A DNA stretch of 64,000 bases from Ferrovibrio sp. (GCF_017994015.1 NZ_JAGOLP010000005.1:108575-172574), one strand, 5' to 3'. Positions 44,095-57,230 are shown, numbered from the stretch's first letter. The notes: generated by a model not told the origin, from the sequence alone. Translations and numbers: made by a program.

Positions 44095-44970
44095 ATGCAG
44101 TGGCGATGGCTTGCGGTTTTGACCCTGGCTTTGCTTGTGCCGGGTCTGCTTCCCGCCCCCTCGGTTGCCCAGGCAACCAGGGAGAAGCGTCCTGTTGACC
44201 TGGAATTGCTGTTGGCCATCGATATCTCCGGCAGTGTCGATCCGGATGAAGCCAAATTGCAGCGCGAGGGCTATGCCAAGGCGCTGGTTGATCCCCAGGT
44301 GGTGAAGGCAATCCGGGGCGGCATCCATGGCCGCATCGCCATCGCCTATTTTGAATGGGCGGATAATTTCACCAATAATTCCGTGCTGGACTGGACCGAG
44401 ATCAGCGACCTGGCCAGCGCCCGGGCGGTTTCCGCCAAGCTGCTGGATGTGCCGATCCGCATCGGCCGGCGCACCAGCATCAGCGGCGCCATCCTGGCCG
44501 CCCTGCCGCGTTTTGCCGAATCGCCCTATCAGGGCCTGCGCCGGGTGCTGGATATTTCCGGCGACGGTCCGAACAATGCCGGCGACCCGGTCGACCTGGC
44601 CCGCGACCGCGCCCTGGCTGCCGGCATCGTGATCAACGGCCTGCCGATCATCAACGACCGGCCCAATCCCTGGGGCATGCCGGTGCTGGAAGACCTGGAT
44701 CGCTATTACGAAGGCTGTGTCATCGGCGGCCCGGGTTCCTTTGTGGTGGTGGCGGAGAGTTTTGACACTTTCCATGAAGCGGTGCGGCGCAAGCTGGTGC
44801 TTGAAATCGCCTCAGCCCCCATCGTGCCCCGGCAATGGCACCAGGCCGGCCCGCCGGTGCGGCTGAACCAGCCCTTCCGGCTGGCCCAGGGCGAGCAGCG
44901 TTATCCCAAGGGCTGCGATGTCGGCGAACGCCAGAGCCAGGAATTCTGGCGCCGCCGCTTCGACCAATAA
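44095..44970 (+). CDS. DUF1194 (von Willebrand factor A-like) secreted protein
   Basis: 291 residues with a signal peptide (LLVPGLLPAPSVAQA, cleavage near residue 26). The vWA-type domain has an intact MIDAS motif in LLAIDISGSVDPDE, and later SGDGPNNAG. DUF1194 proteins are typical of alphaproteobacteria; the role is unknown. It sits 81 bases from the divergent ubiH-type gene and 100 bases before glpX. Confidence 0.93.
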   Translation: MQWRWLAVLTLALLVPGLLPAPSVAQATREKRPVDLELLLAIDISGSVDPDEAKLQREGYAKALVDPQVVKAIRGGIHGRIAIAYFEWADNFTNNSVLDWTEISDLASARAVSAKLLDVPIRIGRRTSISGAILAALPRFAESPYQGLRRVLDISGDGPNNAGDPVDLARDRALAAGIVINGLPIINDRPNPWGMPVLEDLDRYYEGCVIGGPGSFVVVAESFDTFHEAVRRKLVLEIASAPIVPRQWHQAGPPVRLNQPFRLAQGEQRYPKGCDVGERQSQEFWRRRFDQ

Positions 44971-45070
44971 CCCGACACTCCCCGGCAATTTCCCTCATAC
45001 CGCCTTGGCGCGGGCGGATTTTTGCCGTATTTCCAGGCGACAACCGGCCCGTTGCTTGAGGAGCGCCCGA

Positions 45071-47652
<2,582 letters not shown>

Positions 47653-47656
47653 TGCC

Positions 47657-49315
47657 ATGAACGAAGCACCGCCACGGATCGATACCACCAGCGCCTGGCA
47701 GGCCCTGCAAGGCCATGCCGCGCACTTGGCTGGCTATAGCCTGACCGATCTGTTCACTGCCGATGCGCGGCGCTTTGAGCATTTCTCCTGGAGCTGCGGC
47801 GATCTGATGCTGGATCTGTCGCGCCAGCGCATCGCCCGTGAAACCCTGGATTTGCTGCTTGCCCTGGCGCGCACCGCCAAGCTTGAAGCCTGGCGCGACA
47901 AGCTGTTCAGCGGTGCCGCGATCAACAGCTCGGAAAACCGCGCCGTGCTGCATACCGCCTTGCGGCTGCCGCCCGATGCCAGCCTGATGCTGGATGGTGT
48001 CGATCTGGTGCCGCAGGTGCAGGCCGAGCTTGCCCGCATGGAAAGCATTGTCGAGGCGGTGCGCCAGGGTATCTGGCGCGGGGCCAGCGGCAAGCATTTC
48101 CGCCATGTGGTGGCTATCGGCATCGGCGGCTCTGATCTTGGCCCGCGCATGGTGGTGGATGCGCTGGCAGCCGACCGCCTGCCCGGCCTGGATATCGCCT
48201 TTGTCAGCAATGTGGATGGCGCCGACCTGCTGCGCACACTGGCACCGCTGGATGCGGAAGCCACGCTGTTCATTATCGCTTCCAAAACCTTCACCACCCA
48301 GGAAACCATGGCCAATGCGCTGAGTGCGCGGCACTGGCTTGAAGCGGCACTCGGGCCGGATGCGGATTGGCCGGCGCATTTTGTGGCGGTTTCCGCAGCG
48401 CCCAAGGCAGTCGCTGCCTTTGGTATCGCCGAAGCGCGCCGGCTTGGTTTCTGGGATTGGGTGGGTGGTCGCTATTCGCTCTGGTCCAGCATCGGCCTGC
48501 CGATTGCGCTTGGCATCGGTATGGCGAATTTCCGCGCCCTGCTGGCCGGCGCCCATGCCATGGACGAGCATTTCCGCACCGCGCCGCTGGAAACCAATCT
48601 ACCGGTGCTGATGGCCCTGGCCGGCATCTGGAATATCAACTTCCTCGGCCATACGGCTTTGGCGGTGCTGCCTTACGATCAGGGCTTGGCGCGCTTGCCG
48701 GCCTATCTGCAACAAGCCGATATGGAGAGCAACGGCAAAAGCACCGACCGCTGGGGCCGCAAGGTTGCCTATGCCACCGGGCCGCTGCTGTTTGGCGAAC
48801 CCGGCACCAACGGCCAGCATGCCTTCTATCAATTGCTGCATCAGGGCACACAGGTTGTGCCGGCGGATTTTATCCTGCCGCTCGCCAGCCGTTATCCGTT
48901 GCGGCAGCATCATACCATGCTGGTGGCGAATGCGCTGGCCCAGGCCGAAGCGCTGATGCTGGGCCGCAACTTGCAGCAGGTGCAGGCCGACCTGCTGCAA
49001 GCCGGCTTGAATGAGAGCGCCATTGCCGCATTGGCGCCGCACAAGGTGTTTGCCGGCAACCGGCCAAGCAGCATGATCACCCTGCCAAAACTTGATCCGT
49101 TTCATCTCGGAAAATTGATCGCGCTCTACGAACACAAGATTTTCGCGCAAGGGATAGTGTGGGGCATCAACTCCTTCGACCAGTGGGGGGTAGAACTCGG
49201 CAAACGCCTAGCAACACCGATTCTTGAGGAGTTGACGGATACAACCCGGCAGCCGCATCATGACAGCGCGACCAATGCATTGATCGCGCGCGCCCGGCAG
49301 GCGGCACATAGCTAA
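47657..49315 (+). CDS. pgi: Glucose-6-phosphate isomerase
   Basis: 552 residues, starting 4 bases after pgm. The SIS-fold core includes VVAIGIGGSDLGPRMVVDAL, the conserved ESNGKSTDRWGR segment with the active-site region, and GEPGTNGQHAFYQLLHQGT. FAQGIVWGINSFDQWGVELGK near the C terminus is the second PGI signature with the catalytic Lys. It completes a run from fructose-1,6-bisphosphate to glucose 1-phosphate with glpX and pgm. Confidence 0.98.
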   Translation: MNEAPPRIDTTSAWQALQGHAAHLAGYSLTDLFTADARRFEHFSWSCGDLMLDLSRQRIARETLDLLLALARTAKLEAWRDKLFSGAAINSSENRAVLHTALRLPPDASLMLDGVDLVPQVQAELARMESIVEAVRQGIWRGASGKHFRHVVAIGIGGSDLGPRMVVDALAADRLPGLDIAFVSNVDGADLLRTLAPLDAEATLFIIASKTFTTQETMANALSARHWLEAALGPDADWPAHFVAVSAAPKAVAAFGIAEARRLGFWDWVGGRYSLWSSIGLPIALGIGMANFRALLAGAHAMDEHFRTAPLETNLPVLMALAGIWNINFLGHTALAVLPYDQGLARLPAYLQQADMESNGKSTDRWGRKVAYATGPLLFGEPGTNGQHAFYQLLHQGTQVVPADFILPLASRYPLRQHHTMLVANALAQAEALMLGRNLQQVQADLLQAGLNESAIAALAPHKVFAGNRPSSMITLPKLDPFHLGKLIALYEHKIFAQGIVWGINSFDQWGVELGKRLATPILEELTDTTRQPHHDSATNALIARARQAAHS

Positions 49316-49363
49316 GGCCACAGCGCGCATAAAAAATCTGGTCAAGGGAGTTGGGGACGCGGC

Positions 49364-50500
49364 ATGAGCGACATGGACGCCGTCCGACAAGGCATGCGGG
49401 AGATCGATTTTGTCCTGTATTCCTCCTGGCGCCTGGGCAAGCATATTCTTGCCGGCTGGAGCCATGACAGCAACCAGATCTCCTTTGCCTTCTCCGAACC
49501 CTATAACGTGCTCGGCCGTGCCGAGGAATATCCGCGCCTGATCCGCGGCCGCCGCCTGATGGGCCAGCGCACCTTTGCCGAAACCTGCAAAGTGCTGGGT
49601 ATCCGGCCGCTGACCATGGATGTGCCCTTCACGCTGGGCAATGCGCGCGCCGATGTGAATCCGGCGATGATCGAGAATCTGGTCAAACGCTACGCCATCG
49701 TCGAAACCGGCAACCGTGCCGTGATGCTGTTTGATATCGTCGGCTTTTCCAAACACACGCCGCTGGAACAGGTGGCCCAGCTCAGCTCGCTTGAATACTC
49801 GATCAACAGCGCCAGCAAGCGCCTCAACGAATGCGGCCTGCGGATCGAATTGGCGCGCTCCACTGTGGGCGATGGCTTTTATGTCTGGAATCGCGGCAAG
49901 GGCGTGGAGGCCGATCTGCGCACCTATCTGGCGCTGGCCCTGATCCTGGCCGACAATGCGCTGGCACAGCGCAAGGGCAATCCGCGCCTGGTGCCAACCT
50001 TACGCGCCGCCTTCACCGTGGGGCCGCATTTTTCCTATCATCAGGTGGAAGGCAACAATCCGCGCGGCTTTGAGTATATTGTCGGCGATGTCACCATCAC
50101 GCTGGCGCGCATCATCGGCAAGGCACTGCCGCACCAGATACTGATCGGGCAGTTCAACCGCTCGGCTGACCAGTTGGTGAACCAGAGCGATATCGACACA
50201 ATCCTGTTTCTGGCGCGGGCGGAAAAGATCATGCAGCCGCTGCTCGGCCGCGAGGTGGGCGGCTACCGTATCGGTAATATCCGCAGCAGCATCACCAGCG
50301 CCAATGAAGTGCGCGGCGGCGTCACCGTGTATCGCATCATGGACAAACACGGCTACGCGCATCAGGCTTTCAATGCGCGGGTGCTGCTCGACCGCGAAGG
50401 CGGCGAGCCGATCACGCTTGGCCTATCACTGCCGGAACTGGCAGACTTCAACGCCGAGCCGATACTGCATGATGTGAAGCAGCTCGGCACATCGCGTTGA
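49364..50500 (+). CDS. Class III nucleotide-cyclase-like protein
   Basis: 378 residues, soluble. Residues 115-265 resemble the class III adenylate/guanylate cyclase fold: MLFDIVGFSKH carries the first metal Asp124, and STVGDGFYVW the second (Asp170). IVGDVTITLARIIGKA corresponds to the usual VN-x-AAR helix; the Arg (Arg249) is kept but the Asn is not, and the Lys that precedes GD is replaced by Ser. Activity on ATP or GTP is thus uncertain. The N-terminal 110 residues are unrecognised. The gene is convergent, 7 bases away, with the unknown two-gene operon. Confidence 0.72.
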   Translation: MSDMDAVRQGMREIDFVLYSSWRLGKHILAGWSHDSNQISFAFSEPYNVLGRAEEYPRLIRGRRLMGQRTFAETCKVLGIRPLTMDVPFTLGNARADVNPAMIENLVKRYAIVETGNRAVMLFDIVGFSKHTPLEQVAQLSSLEYSINSASKRLNECGLRIELARSTVGDGFYVWNRGKGVEADLRTYLALALILADNALAQRKGNPRLVPTLRAAFTVGPHFSYHQVEGNNPRGFEYIVGDVTITLARIIGKALPHQILIGQFNRSADQLVNQSDIDTILFLARAEKIMQPLLGREVGGYRIGNIRSSITSANEVRGGVTVYRIMDKHGYAHQAFNARVLLDREGGEPITLGLSLPELADFNAEPILHDVKQLGTSR

Positions 50501-50507
50501 GAAACTG

Positions 50508-51926
50508 CTATTGCGGCATCCGCGCGATGGCCGCCATGCCATCTTTCATCAGCTTGTTGGCATATTGGCTGCCGGCCACCAATTCCAGCATACGCACGGC
50601 GGCAAACAGCTTGGCGCGGGTGGCTTCCTGACCCTCGGCATTGAATTTGCCGGCCTTGATATCGTTGATCAGCGTGACACCGGTATTGTCGATCTGGGTG
50701 GTGAGCTGCTTGATGGCGCCGTTCACATCCTTGTCGGCGCCGATTTCGGTGGCGATGCGGGCGACGCGTTGGAGGGCATAAACCCGGTTCTCGGCCTCAA
50801 CCTTGGCATCGAAGCTGGCCTGCTTGGCAAGTTCCGGATCGTCAGCCGGCGGCGGCGCCAGCACGGCCTCGATGCCGCCCAGCACCTTCTCGTCGATGCC
50901 GCCGAGCACGCCAACGCGCACCATTTCCTTAAGCTGGCGGCTGGCCGCCTCCATCTCGGGCTGCGGCCCGTCGGCCATGCCATCCTTTTTCAGGCGGCCG
51001 ATCAGCGCAACAAAATCGCCCACCATGTCGGCCACCTTGGCATCATCCACCTGGGCCGGATCGGTGCGCGTGACAGCCCCGAAGAAACGCTTCGAATCAC
51101 CCGACAGCATCGCGCGCACAAATTGCCCCGGCGTCAGTCCGTTGACCCCGGTGGGCAGATCTTCCAGCGCATCGAACAGCGCCAGCGCCTGGAAACCATC
51201 GCTGAGCCGCGCCACCGCCACGGCAATAAGAAAGCCCGGCACACCCTGGCCGCTGCCGGCCACATCGGTATAAAGCTGCTTGATCTCCTCAACCTGCTCT
51301 TCGAGCAGGCGGCCAACCGGCTTGGGCGACAGGATGTCGCGCAGTTTCTCCACCGGCGCGGCCAGTTCAAGCAGGGCGATGATATCGCTCAGATCGGCCA
51401 ATACCGGCTCGCCGCCGAGGCGCGCAATCAAATCGGCCCGATGCGCCGCATCGGTTTCCGCGCGCGCCAGTTCCTGACGCAGGCGGCTGGCCGCAATCGA
51501 CCAGAGGGTGACACCAAGGCGCGGGATGCGCGGATCATGGCTGGCACCGATTTCCGGCGCCGGCGCGGCCCGCATGCTGGCCTCAAGCTGCTTCACCGCA
51601 GCGGCATCCAGGCAGCCCAGTACAAATTCCCAGATCGGCGCCAGCGACTGGCGCGCGATGCGGCCAAACGGCTTGCCGCCATCGCCAGGCAATACCAGCA
51701 AATCTTCGAATGGATGGCAAAACACCCGTTGCAGGGTCAGGTAACGCGGCGGCCGGGTTTTCACCAGGCGCGGGCGCAGCGTGCCAAGCGCGGCATTGGC
51801 GATTGAGGCCGACAGCACCACAGCGCGCGACCGCTCAATGAGCAAGGTGAGCTGCGCCACCTTCTCATCGGGAATCTCGAACAGCTTGCGTTCGATATCG
51901 CGCAGTTCCGAGGCTAGATCGGTCAT
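50508..51926 (-). CDS. Uncharacterised protein, largely helical, in two-gene operon
   Basis: 472 residues, not recognised. No signal peptide or transmembrane helix is evident. Residues 1-60 are helical and charged (LRDIERKLFEIPDEKVAQLT), then YLTLQRVFCHPFEDLLVLPG forms a hydrophobic block. The rest is rich in Ala, Leu, Glu and Arg with long amphipathic helices (LEAAPVEKLRDILSP style) and a helical C terminus. It starts inside the stop of the 51923 gene (ATGA), so the two are coupled and may form a complex. Confidence 0.75.
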   Translation of the reverse strand: MTDLASELRDIERKLFEIPDEKVAQLTLLIERSRAVVLSASIANAALGTLRPRLVKTRPPRYLTLQRVFCHPFEDLLVLPGDGGKPFGRIARQSLAPIWEFVLGCLDAAAVKQLEASMRAAPAPEIGASHDPRIPRLGVTLWSIAASRLRQELARAETDAAHRADLIARLGGEPVLADLSDIIALLELAAPVEKLRDILSPKPVGRLLEEQVEEIKQLYTDVAGSGQGVPGFLIAVAVARLSDGFQALALFDALEDLPTGVNGLTPGQFVRAMLSGDSKRFFGAVTRTDPAQVDDAKVADMVGDFVALIGRLKKDGMADGPQPEMEAASRQLKEMVRVGVLGGIDEKVLGGIEAVLAPPPADDPELAKQASFDAKVEAENRVYALQRVARIATEIGADKDVNGAIKQLTTQIDNTGVTLINDIKAGKFNAEGQEATRAKLFAAVRMLELVAGSQYANKLMKDGMAAIARMPQ

Positions 51927-53032
51927 ACCTGCCTCCGCTTGGTCGATTCCACCCGTCGCAACATTTCCATATCCAAGGCGCCTGTATTCCAGCCTTCAAA
52001 CGCCCGCACCATCAGCTTGGTGCTCTCCTGCATCGCCTGGGCGTTCGGGCGGTTGGCCGCCTCCTTTTCCGGAATGATGGGCAGAATTCGATAAATTTCC
52101 GTTATCGCCGCCCGCTGGCTGTCACGATCCCGCTCCTGCGCATCAGCCCAGAGCAGGATCACAAATTCCCAGCCATCGATGGTCCACCACAGCCGCTCGA
52201 TATCCTTTTCGATGGCGGTGGATACCTTGTCCCAATTCATCAGCACACGCTCGGGATGCTCGGCCGGGCGCATCGCCGAGGTCACCAAGTCCTTGGCATA
52301 ATCGGCGGTAAATCCAGAAATTCTGCCAATCGGCCGGGCCAGTTCGGCAGCTTCCGATTTATCATCGGCGGCCCATTTGCCCATATTATCCTCAAGCTCG
52401 GCGATAGCATTGACCAAGCGGCGCAGGCGGCAATCCTTGCTCATCCCGGTCACGCCCAGCGGCGCGATCAGATTGCCCCAGGCTTCCAACCTATCATAGA
52501 GCAAATTCGTGCTGGCATGCAACTTCTGGGCTACGTCGCCCATGGCATATTTGACCCGGTCGCGGCCCTTGTCGGAGACAAAATCCGATACGCTCAGATT
52601 CATCTTGCCGCCAGACATCTTCTCCAGCGCGCCCTTGAACAGGAAAAAGCGCGTCAGCAGCACTTCATTCTCGTCTTCGGCCAAAGCAGTTTCAGCGGCC
52701 TTCTGCGCTTCCGGCCCGGCCAGGCCGGATTTGGCCGCCAAAAGCGTGGCATGGCGCACATGCGGCGGCAGGCAGGAATTGGCCTTGAAAATCTCTTCAT
52801 GCAGCGCGCGGTCATGCATGGTCAGCGAGAAGATTTCCGGCACATCCTTCCAGCGGATGACATAATTGCCCTTCACGCCGGAAAAGGCGGAAACCGTCAG
52901 CTCAAGCTGCTCGCGGCTATCCAGGCGCACACGGGCCTGGCACAAAGCCGGCGTGGTGAAGCTCACCGCCGTGCCGCGTTCCTCGAATCTCGTCGGCTGA
53001 AACTGTGAACTGCCGCCTTTAGGAAAGTTCAT
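51923..53032 (-). CDS. Uncharacterised protein, first gene of the two-gene operon
   Basis: 369 residues, not recognised. The N-terminal 60 residues are beta-rich (RGTAVSFTTPALCQARVRLD, then ELTVSAFSGVKGNYVIRW), suggesting a small barrel or PilZ-like fold by eye only. The rest is helical with Trp/Asp-rich stretches such as IERLWWTIDGWEFVILLWADA. No export signal. It ends 4 bases into the next gene, which indicates co-translation. The short, fairly AT-rich gap 53033-53119 holds its likely promoter. Confidence 0.75.
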   Translation of the reverse strand: MNFPKGGSSQFQPTRFEERGTAVSFTTPALCQARVRLDSREQLELTVSAFSGVKGNYVIRWKDVPEIFSLTMHDRALHEEIFKANSCLPPHVRHATLLAAKSGLAGPEAQKAAETALAEDENEVLLTRFFLFKGALEKMSGGKMNLSVSDFVSDKGRDRVKYAMGDVAQKLHASTNLLYDRLEAWGNLIAPLGVTGMSKDCRLRRLVNAIAELEDNMGKWAADDKSEAAELARPIGRISGFTADYAKDLVTSAMRPAEHPERVLMNWDKVSTAIEKDIERLWWTIDGWEFVILLWADAQERDRDSQRAAITEIYRILPIIPEKEAANRPNAQAMQESTKLMVRAFEGWNTGALDMEMLRRVESTKRRQV

Positions 53033-53119
53033 CCCTGCCCCTGAGGGTAGAATATTGCTGATTGCCTAGGACCACTTAAGCATACTTAGCGCCCGCAGCA
53101 AATGATTGTAACTGGCAAG

Positions 53120-53557
53120 TTATCCCTTGCCGTTGAGGAAACGGCGCGATTGTTCGATCACACGCAGGGTCTCTTCCCATAAATGCAGCCCGGCCAGCTC
53201 TTCCAGGCTGAACCAGGCCGCATCGGCGGCATCATCGCCCGCCACTACCTCGCCCGAGGCCCAGCGGGCGGCATAATCCACAATCGTATAATGGTAAAGC
53301 ACACGGCCCTCGGCATCGCGCTGCACCGAGTCGATCACCGCCACCAGGCCGAGCAACTCCACCTCGACCCCGGTTTCCTCGCGTAATTCGCGGCGGATGC
53401 CCTGCTCCACCGTTTCGCCCAAATCCTGCCCGCCACCGGGCAGACTCCATATCCCGGCACGCGGCGGCCGGCCGCGCTTGATCATCAGCACCTTGTCGTC
53501 GCGCCACACCACGGCGCCAAGGCCAACTACCGGCGCCGTGGGATATTCACGCGGCAT
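53120..53557 (-). CDS. NUDIX hydrolase
   Basis: 145 residues. The NUDIX box runs from [10 protein letters not shown] to [11 protein letters not shown] with the REXXEE acidic residues present. [23 protein letters not shown] and SLPGGG fix the fold. ADP-ribose or ADP-sugar hydrolysis is typical of members with this N terminus. It follows the molybdopterin subunit gene after 6 bases, probably co-transcribed with it. Confidence 0.92.
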   Translation of the reverse strand: MPREYPTAPVVGLGAVVWRDDKVLMIKRGRPPRAGIWSLPGGGQDLGETVEQGIRRELREETGVEVELLGLVAVIDSVQRDAEGRVLYHYTIVDYAARWASGEVVAGDDAADAAWFSLEELAGLHLWEETLRVIEQSRRFLNGKG

Positions 53558-53563
53558 GGGCGG

Positions 53564-55891
53564 CTATTCCGCCGCCCGGGCCTGCTGCTGCGCCTGCAAC
53601 ACTTCCCAGATACGTTCCGGGGTGGCCGGCATGTCGATATGGCGCACGCCGAGCGCATCGGCCAAAGCATTCATCACGGCCGGCGGTGCGCCCACCGCGC
53701 CGGCCTCGCCGGCACCCTTGACGCCCAGCGGATTGGTTTTGCACGGCACTTCGCACAGGATCACCTGGATATCCGGCATGTCGTCGGCGCGCGGCATGCA
53801 GTAATCCGTGAAGCTGCCGGTCAGCAACTGGCCCTCGGCATCATAAACCACGCGCTCATACAACGCTTGGCCGATACCCTGTGCCACACCGCCCTGAATC
53901 TGGCCTTCCACGATCATCGGGTTGATCACCTTGCCCATGTCGTCGGCCACCACATAGCGCGTAACCGTGGTGATGCCGGTGGCTTCATCCACTTCCACCT
54001 CGGCAACATGGCAGCCATTCGGGAAGGTGATGGCCTGAACCTGGAAATCCGCTGCGGTATCCAGGCCGGCCGGCTGGTCAACGGCAACGCCGGAACGCAG
54101 CCGCGCCGTGGCGGCCACTTCCATGATATCGGCGCCGCGATCCGTGCCGGCGATGCTGAACTTGCCGGCATTGAATTCGATATCCGCCACGGCTGCTTCC
54201 AGCATGTCGGCGGCCACTTCCTTGCCCTTGTCGATGATCTTGTCGCTCACCGCCAGGATGGCGCCGCCCTCGGAATAGAGCGAACGGGCACCGCCGGTGC
54301 CGCCGCCGGTCGGGATACGATCAGAATCGCCCTGCACCACGCGGATTTGGTCAAACGGCACGCCCAGCTTGTCGGTGACCAGATGCATATAGGCGGTTTC
54401 ATGGCCCTGGCCGGTGGATTGTGTGCCCACCAGCACCTCCACCTCGCCATTGTCGCGAAACAGGATTTCCGCCCGCTCGGTGGGCGCGCCGCCAGTGGCT
54501 TCCAGGTAATAGGCCATGCCGATGCCCAGCCTTTTGCCGCGCTTGGCGGCATCGGCGCGGCGCGCGGCGGCGCCATCCCAATCGAAGGCCTTGAGCGCGG
54601 TGGCGGAGGTATTGGCGAAATCGCCCGAATCGTAGGTCAGGCCCATGGCGCTGGTCCACGGGAAGGCGGAAACCGGAATGTAATTCTGCCGCCGCAAAGC
54701 CGCCGGGTCGACCCCCAGTTCCTTGGCCGCCACGTCAATCAGGCGTTCCATGATGTAGTTCGATTCCGGCCGGCCGGCGCCGCGATAGGCATCCACTGGC
54801 ACGGTATTGGTGAACACACCTTCCACCCGGGCATGCACGGCCTGGAACCGATAGACCGAGGACAGCACTTTGGTACCGGCCATGGTCGGGATCATCGGCG
54901 CATAAGTGGAGAGATAGGCACCCATATCGGCGATGTTATGCACGCGCAAGGCCAGGAAATTGTTGTCCTTGTCGAGCGCCAGTTCGGCTTCGGTCAGGTT
55001 GGCGCGGCCATGCGTGTCGGTGAGGAAGGCTTCGGCGCGGTCGGAGGTCCATTTCACCGGGCGCTTGAGCAGCCGGGCCGCGAACAGGGTCATCACCTGC
55101 TCCGGGTAGATAAAAATCTTCATGCCGAAGCCGCCGCCGACATCGGTGGTATGCACCGAGAATTGCGCCGGTTCGACGCCAAAAATCTTCGACAGCAGGT
55201 TCTTCTGCACCCAGACGCCCTGGGTCGGGGTGTAAAGCGTGAAGCGGTTGCTTTCGGCATCATGCGCCGCCAGCGCGGCGCGCGCCTCCATCGAGGCCAC
55301 CACGATGCGGTTGTTGACCAGCTTGAGTTTGACGGTACGGGCAGCAGCGGCAAACAATTCCTCGGCCTTGGCCTTGTTGCCCACTTCCCAGTCAAACACC
55401 CGGTTATTCGGCGCTTCCGGCCAGATTTGCGGTTGGCCCGGCTGCATCGCCGTGGCCATATCGGCAGCGGCCGGCAGGGTTTCGTAGTCGACCCCGATCA
55501 GCTCGGCGCCATCACGCGCCTGGGCCAGGGTTTCAGCCACCACAAAAGCCACCGGATCACCAACATGGCGCACCATGCCTTCGGCCAGGGCCGGACGCGG
55601 CGGATCGGCACGCTTGCTGCCATCGCGGTTCTTGAGCGGAATGGTGCAGGGTAGATCGCCGATATTGGCGGCGCGCAGATCGCCCACGGTGTAAACAGCC
55701 AGCACGCCGGGCGCGTTGCGGGCCGCTGCCGTGTCGATGCCCAGGATGCGGGCATGGGCATGCGGCGAACGCAGGAAATAGCCATAGGCCTGATCCGGCA
55801 GGCTGATATCGTCGGTATAGCGGCCTTCACCGGTAATGAAGCGCTTATCCTCCACCCGGCGCACCGGCTGGCTGAGACCGAACTTGCTCAT
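53564..55891 (-). CDS. Molybdopterin-binding large subunit, CoxL form II / xanthine-dehydrogenase family
   Basis: 775 residues from the ATG at 55891. The aldehyde oxidase/xanthine dehydrogenase a/b-hammerhead domain (residues 15-135: [27 protein letters not shown]) precedes the molybdopterin domain. The loop near residue 366 reads AYRGAGR, the form II CoxL-type motif, not the AYxCSFR of true CO dehydrogenase. [14 protein letters not shown] and [19 protein letters not shown] follow. The FAD subunit (CoxM) and the iron-sulfur subunit are not adjacent. Confidence 0.94.
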   Translation of the reverse strand: MSKFGLSQPVRRVEDKRFITGEGRYTDDISLPDQAYGYFLRSPHAHARILGIDTAAARNAPGVLAVYTVGDLRAANIGDLPCTIPLKNRDGSKRADPPRPALAEGMVRHVGDPVAFVVAETLAQARDGAELIGVDYETLPAAADMATAMQPGQPQIWPEAPNNRVFDWEVGNKAKAEELFAAAARTVKLKLVNNRIVVASMEARAALAAHDAESNRFTLYTPTQGVWVQKNLLSKIFGVEPAQFSVHTTDVGGGFGMKIFIYPEQVMTLFAARLLKRPVKWTSDRAEAFLTDTHGRANLTEAELALDKDNNFLALRVHNIADMGAYLSTYAPMIPTMAGTKVLSSVYRFQAVHARVEGVFTNTVPVDAYRGAGRPESNYIMERLIDVAAKELGVDPAALRRQNYIPVSAFPWTSAMGLTYDSGDFANTSATALKAFDWDGAAARRADAAKRGKRLGIGMAYYLEATGGAPTERAEILFRDNGEVEVLVGTQSTGQGHETAYMHLVTDKLGVPFDQIRVVQGDSDRIPTGGGTGGARSLYSEGGAILAVSDKIIDKGKEVAADMLEAAVADIEFNAGKFSIAGTDRGADIMEVAATARLRSGVAVDQPAGLDTAADFQVQAITFPNGCHVAEVEVDEATGITTVTRYVVADDMGKVINPMIVEGQIQGGVAQGIGQALYERVVYDAEGQLLTGSFTDYCMPRADDMPDIQVILCEVPCKTNPLGVKGAGEAGAVGAPPAVMNALADALGVRHIDMPATPERIWEVLQAQQQARAAE

Positions 55892-55973
55892 ACGGGGATT
55901 CCTTCGTCGCTCAATGGGGCGTCGCTCAATGGGGCTTGGCTTGCTGGTGATGATAGGGATTCCGGTTGGCGTT

Positions 55974-57230
55974 TCAAGCCGCCTCCCGCAGGGCGCGATA
56001 GGTCCAGAAAGGCATCGCCCCCAGCACCACGCAGATACCGGAATAAATGAACACAGCGGTATAACCGCCGGTAAGATCGTGCAGCAGGGCGCCGAAATAG
56101 CTGCCCAGCGCAATGCCCAGGCCGCTGCCCAGCATCACCATGCCAAAGATATTGCCCAGCCGGCGGCCCTGGAAAATCCGCGCTGCCGTGGCGCTGACCA
56201 TCGGGCCGCGCGCGCCGAAGGACAGGCCGACACCCAGCACAAAAATCCCCAGCAGCACCGGATGCAGCTCAAAACGCAACAGATACAGCGCCAACAGGCC
56301 GCTGAGGCTGAAAACATAGGAAGCCAGGGCCGAGGCATGGCGGCCGATACGGCCATCGGCCCATGAAAACGCGATGATGCCCACCGGGGTCAGGATACCC
56401 ACAAGGCCATAGAGCGAGGCGGCCTTGAGCGGCGGATAGCCAAGCTCAACAAGATAGGCCACGCCCTGCACCATCACCGCGAACATGCCCGAACCGGTGA
56501 AGAAAAACACCGAGGCCAGGCCCCAGAAGGCCGGTTCGCGCAAAGCTGCACCGAGAGTCCATTCCTGGCGTGCTTCGGCGCCTTCACGCACCACCAGCCG
56601 CGCCGCCGCCCATTTTTCCGAGCCGGCCTGGGCGCGTTTCCAATCCACCAGGCGGAAGGCGATCAGGCCCAGAACCGGCAAGGTTGCCAGGCCGATATAG
56701 GCCCAGCGCCAGCCGAAACTTTCGATCAGCAACTGGCTCAGCGGCACGATCAGCAGGGTGCCGATGCCAAGGCCGGCGTAAATCCAGCTCACCGCACCGG
56801 AAAGCCGGCCGCCCTCGAACCAGCGCGCCAGCAAAGCCGAATGTGCGGCATTGCCCAAAGCCGCCGAGGCCGCGCCGATACACAGTCCAAGCGCGATATA
56901 GAGCTGCCACAGGGCCTGGGCAAAGGAAGCCAGCAACAGGCCAAGGCTGAACAGGCCCAGACCGAGCAGGTAGGTGCGGCGGGCGCCGAAACGATCAAAG
57001 CAATAGCCGGCCAGCGGCGCACCGCAGCCACTCATCAGCATCATCAGCGAATAGGTGGTGGCCACGCTGGCGCGGTCGGCACCGAATTCCTGCGTCAGCG
57101 GCAGCAGAAAGGCCGTGAAACTTTCGCACAGGCCCCGATTGAGCAGGCTGAAACCGAAGCAGACGCAGACCAGCAATTGCGGCAGGCGTTCGGGCGCCAG
57201 CAGGCCACGTCTTGATCCATCCTCCGGCAT
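55974..57230 (-). CDS. MFS transporter (OFA/MCT-like)
   Basis: 418 residues with 12 predicted transmembrane helices. The N-terminal half includes a MFS loop, YCFDRFGARRTYLLGLGLF, between TM2 and TM3, and LARWFEGGRLSGAVS. GFGWRWAYIGLATLPVLGL matches TM5-6 of monocarboxylate-type exchangers. It follows the acyl-CoA dehydrogenase gene by 2 bases, so it probably imports the carboxylic acid or ester that is degraded. Confidence 0.94.
   Translation of the reverse strand: MPEDGSRRGLLAPERLPQLLVCVCFGFSLLNRGLCESFTAFLLPLTQEFGADRASVATTYSLMMLMSGCGAPLAGYCFDRFGARRTYLLGLGLFSLGLLLASFAQALWQLYIALGLCIGAASAALGNAAHSALLARWFEGGRLSGAVSWIYAGLGIGTLLIVPLSQLLIESFGWRWAYIGLATLPVLGLIAFRLVDWKRAQAGSEKWAAARLVVREGAEARQEWTLGAALREPAFWGLASVFFFTGSGMFAVMVQGVAYLVELGYPPLKAASLYGLVGILTPVGIIAFSWADGRIGRHASALASYVFSLSGLLALYLLRFELHPVLLGIFVLGVGLSFGARGPMVSATAARIFQGRRLGNIFGMVMLGSGLGIALGSYFGALLHDLTGGYTAVFIYSGICVVLGAMPFWTYRALREAA

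Noticed and set aside
49364..50500. Calling this protein a functional adenylate cyclase
   Set aside because: The Lys and Asn substrate residues are not in place, so only cyclase-like is supported.
53564..55891. Calling this carbon monoxide dehydrogenase (coxL)
   Set aside because: The loop reads AYRGAGR, the form II type, not the AYxCSFR of true CO dehydrogenases; coxM and coxS are not adjacent.
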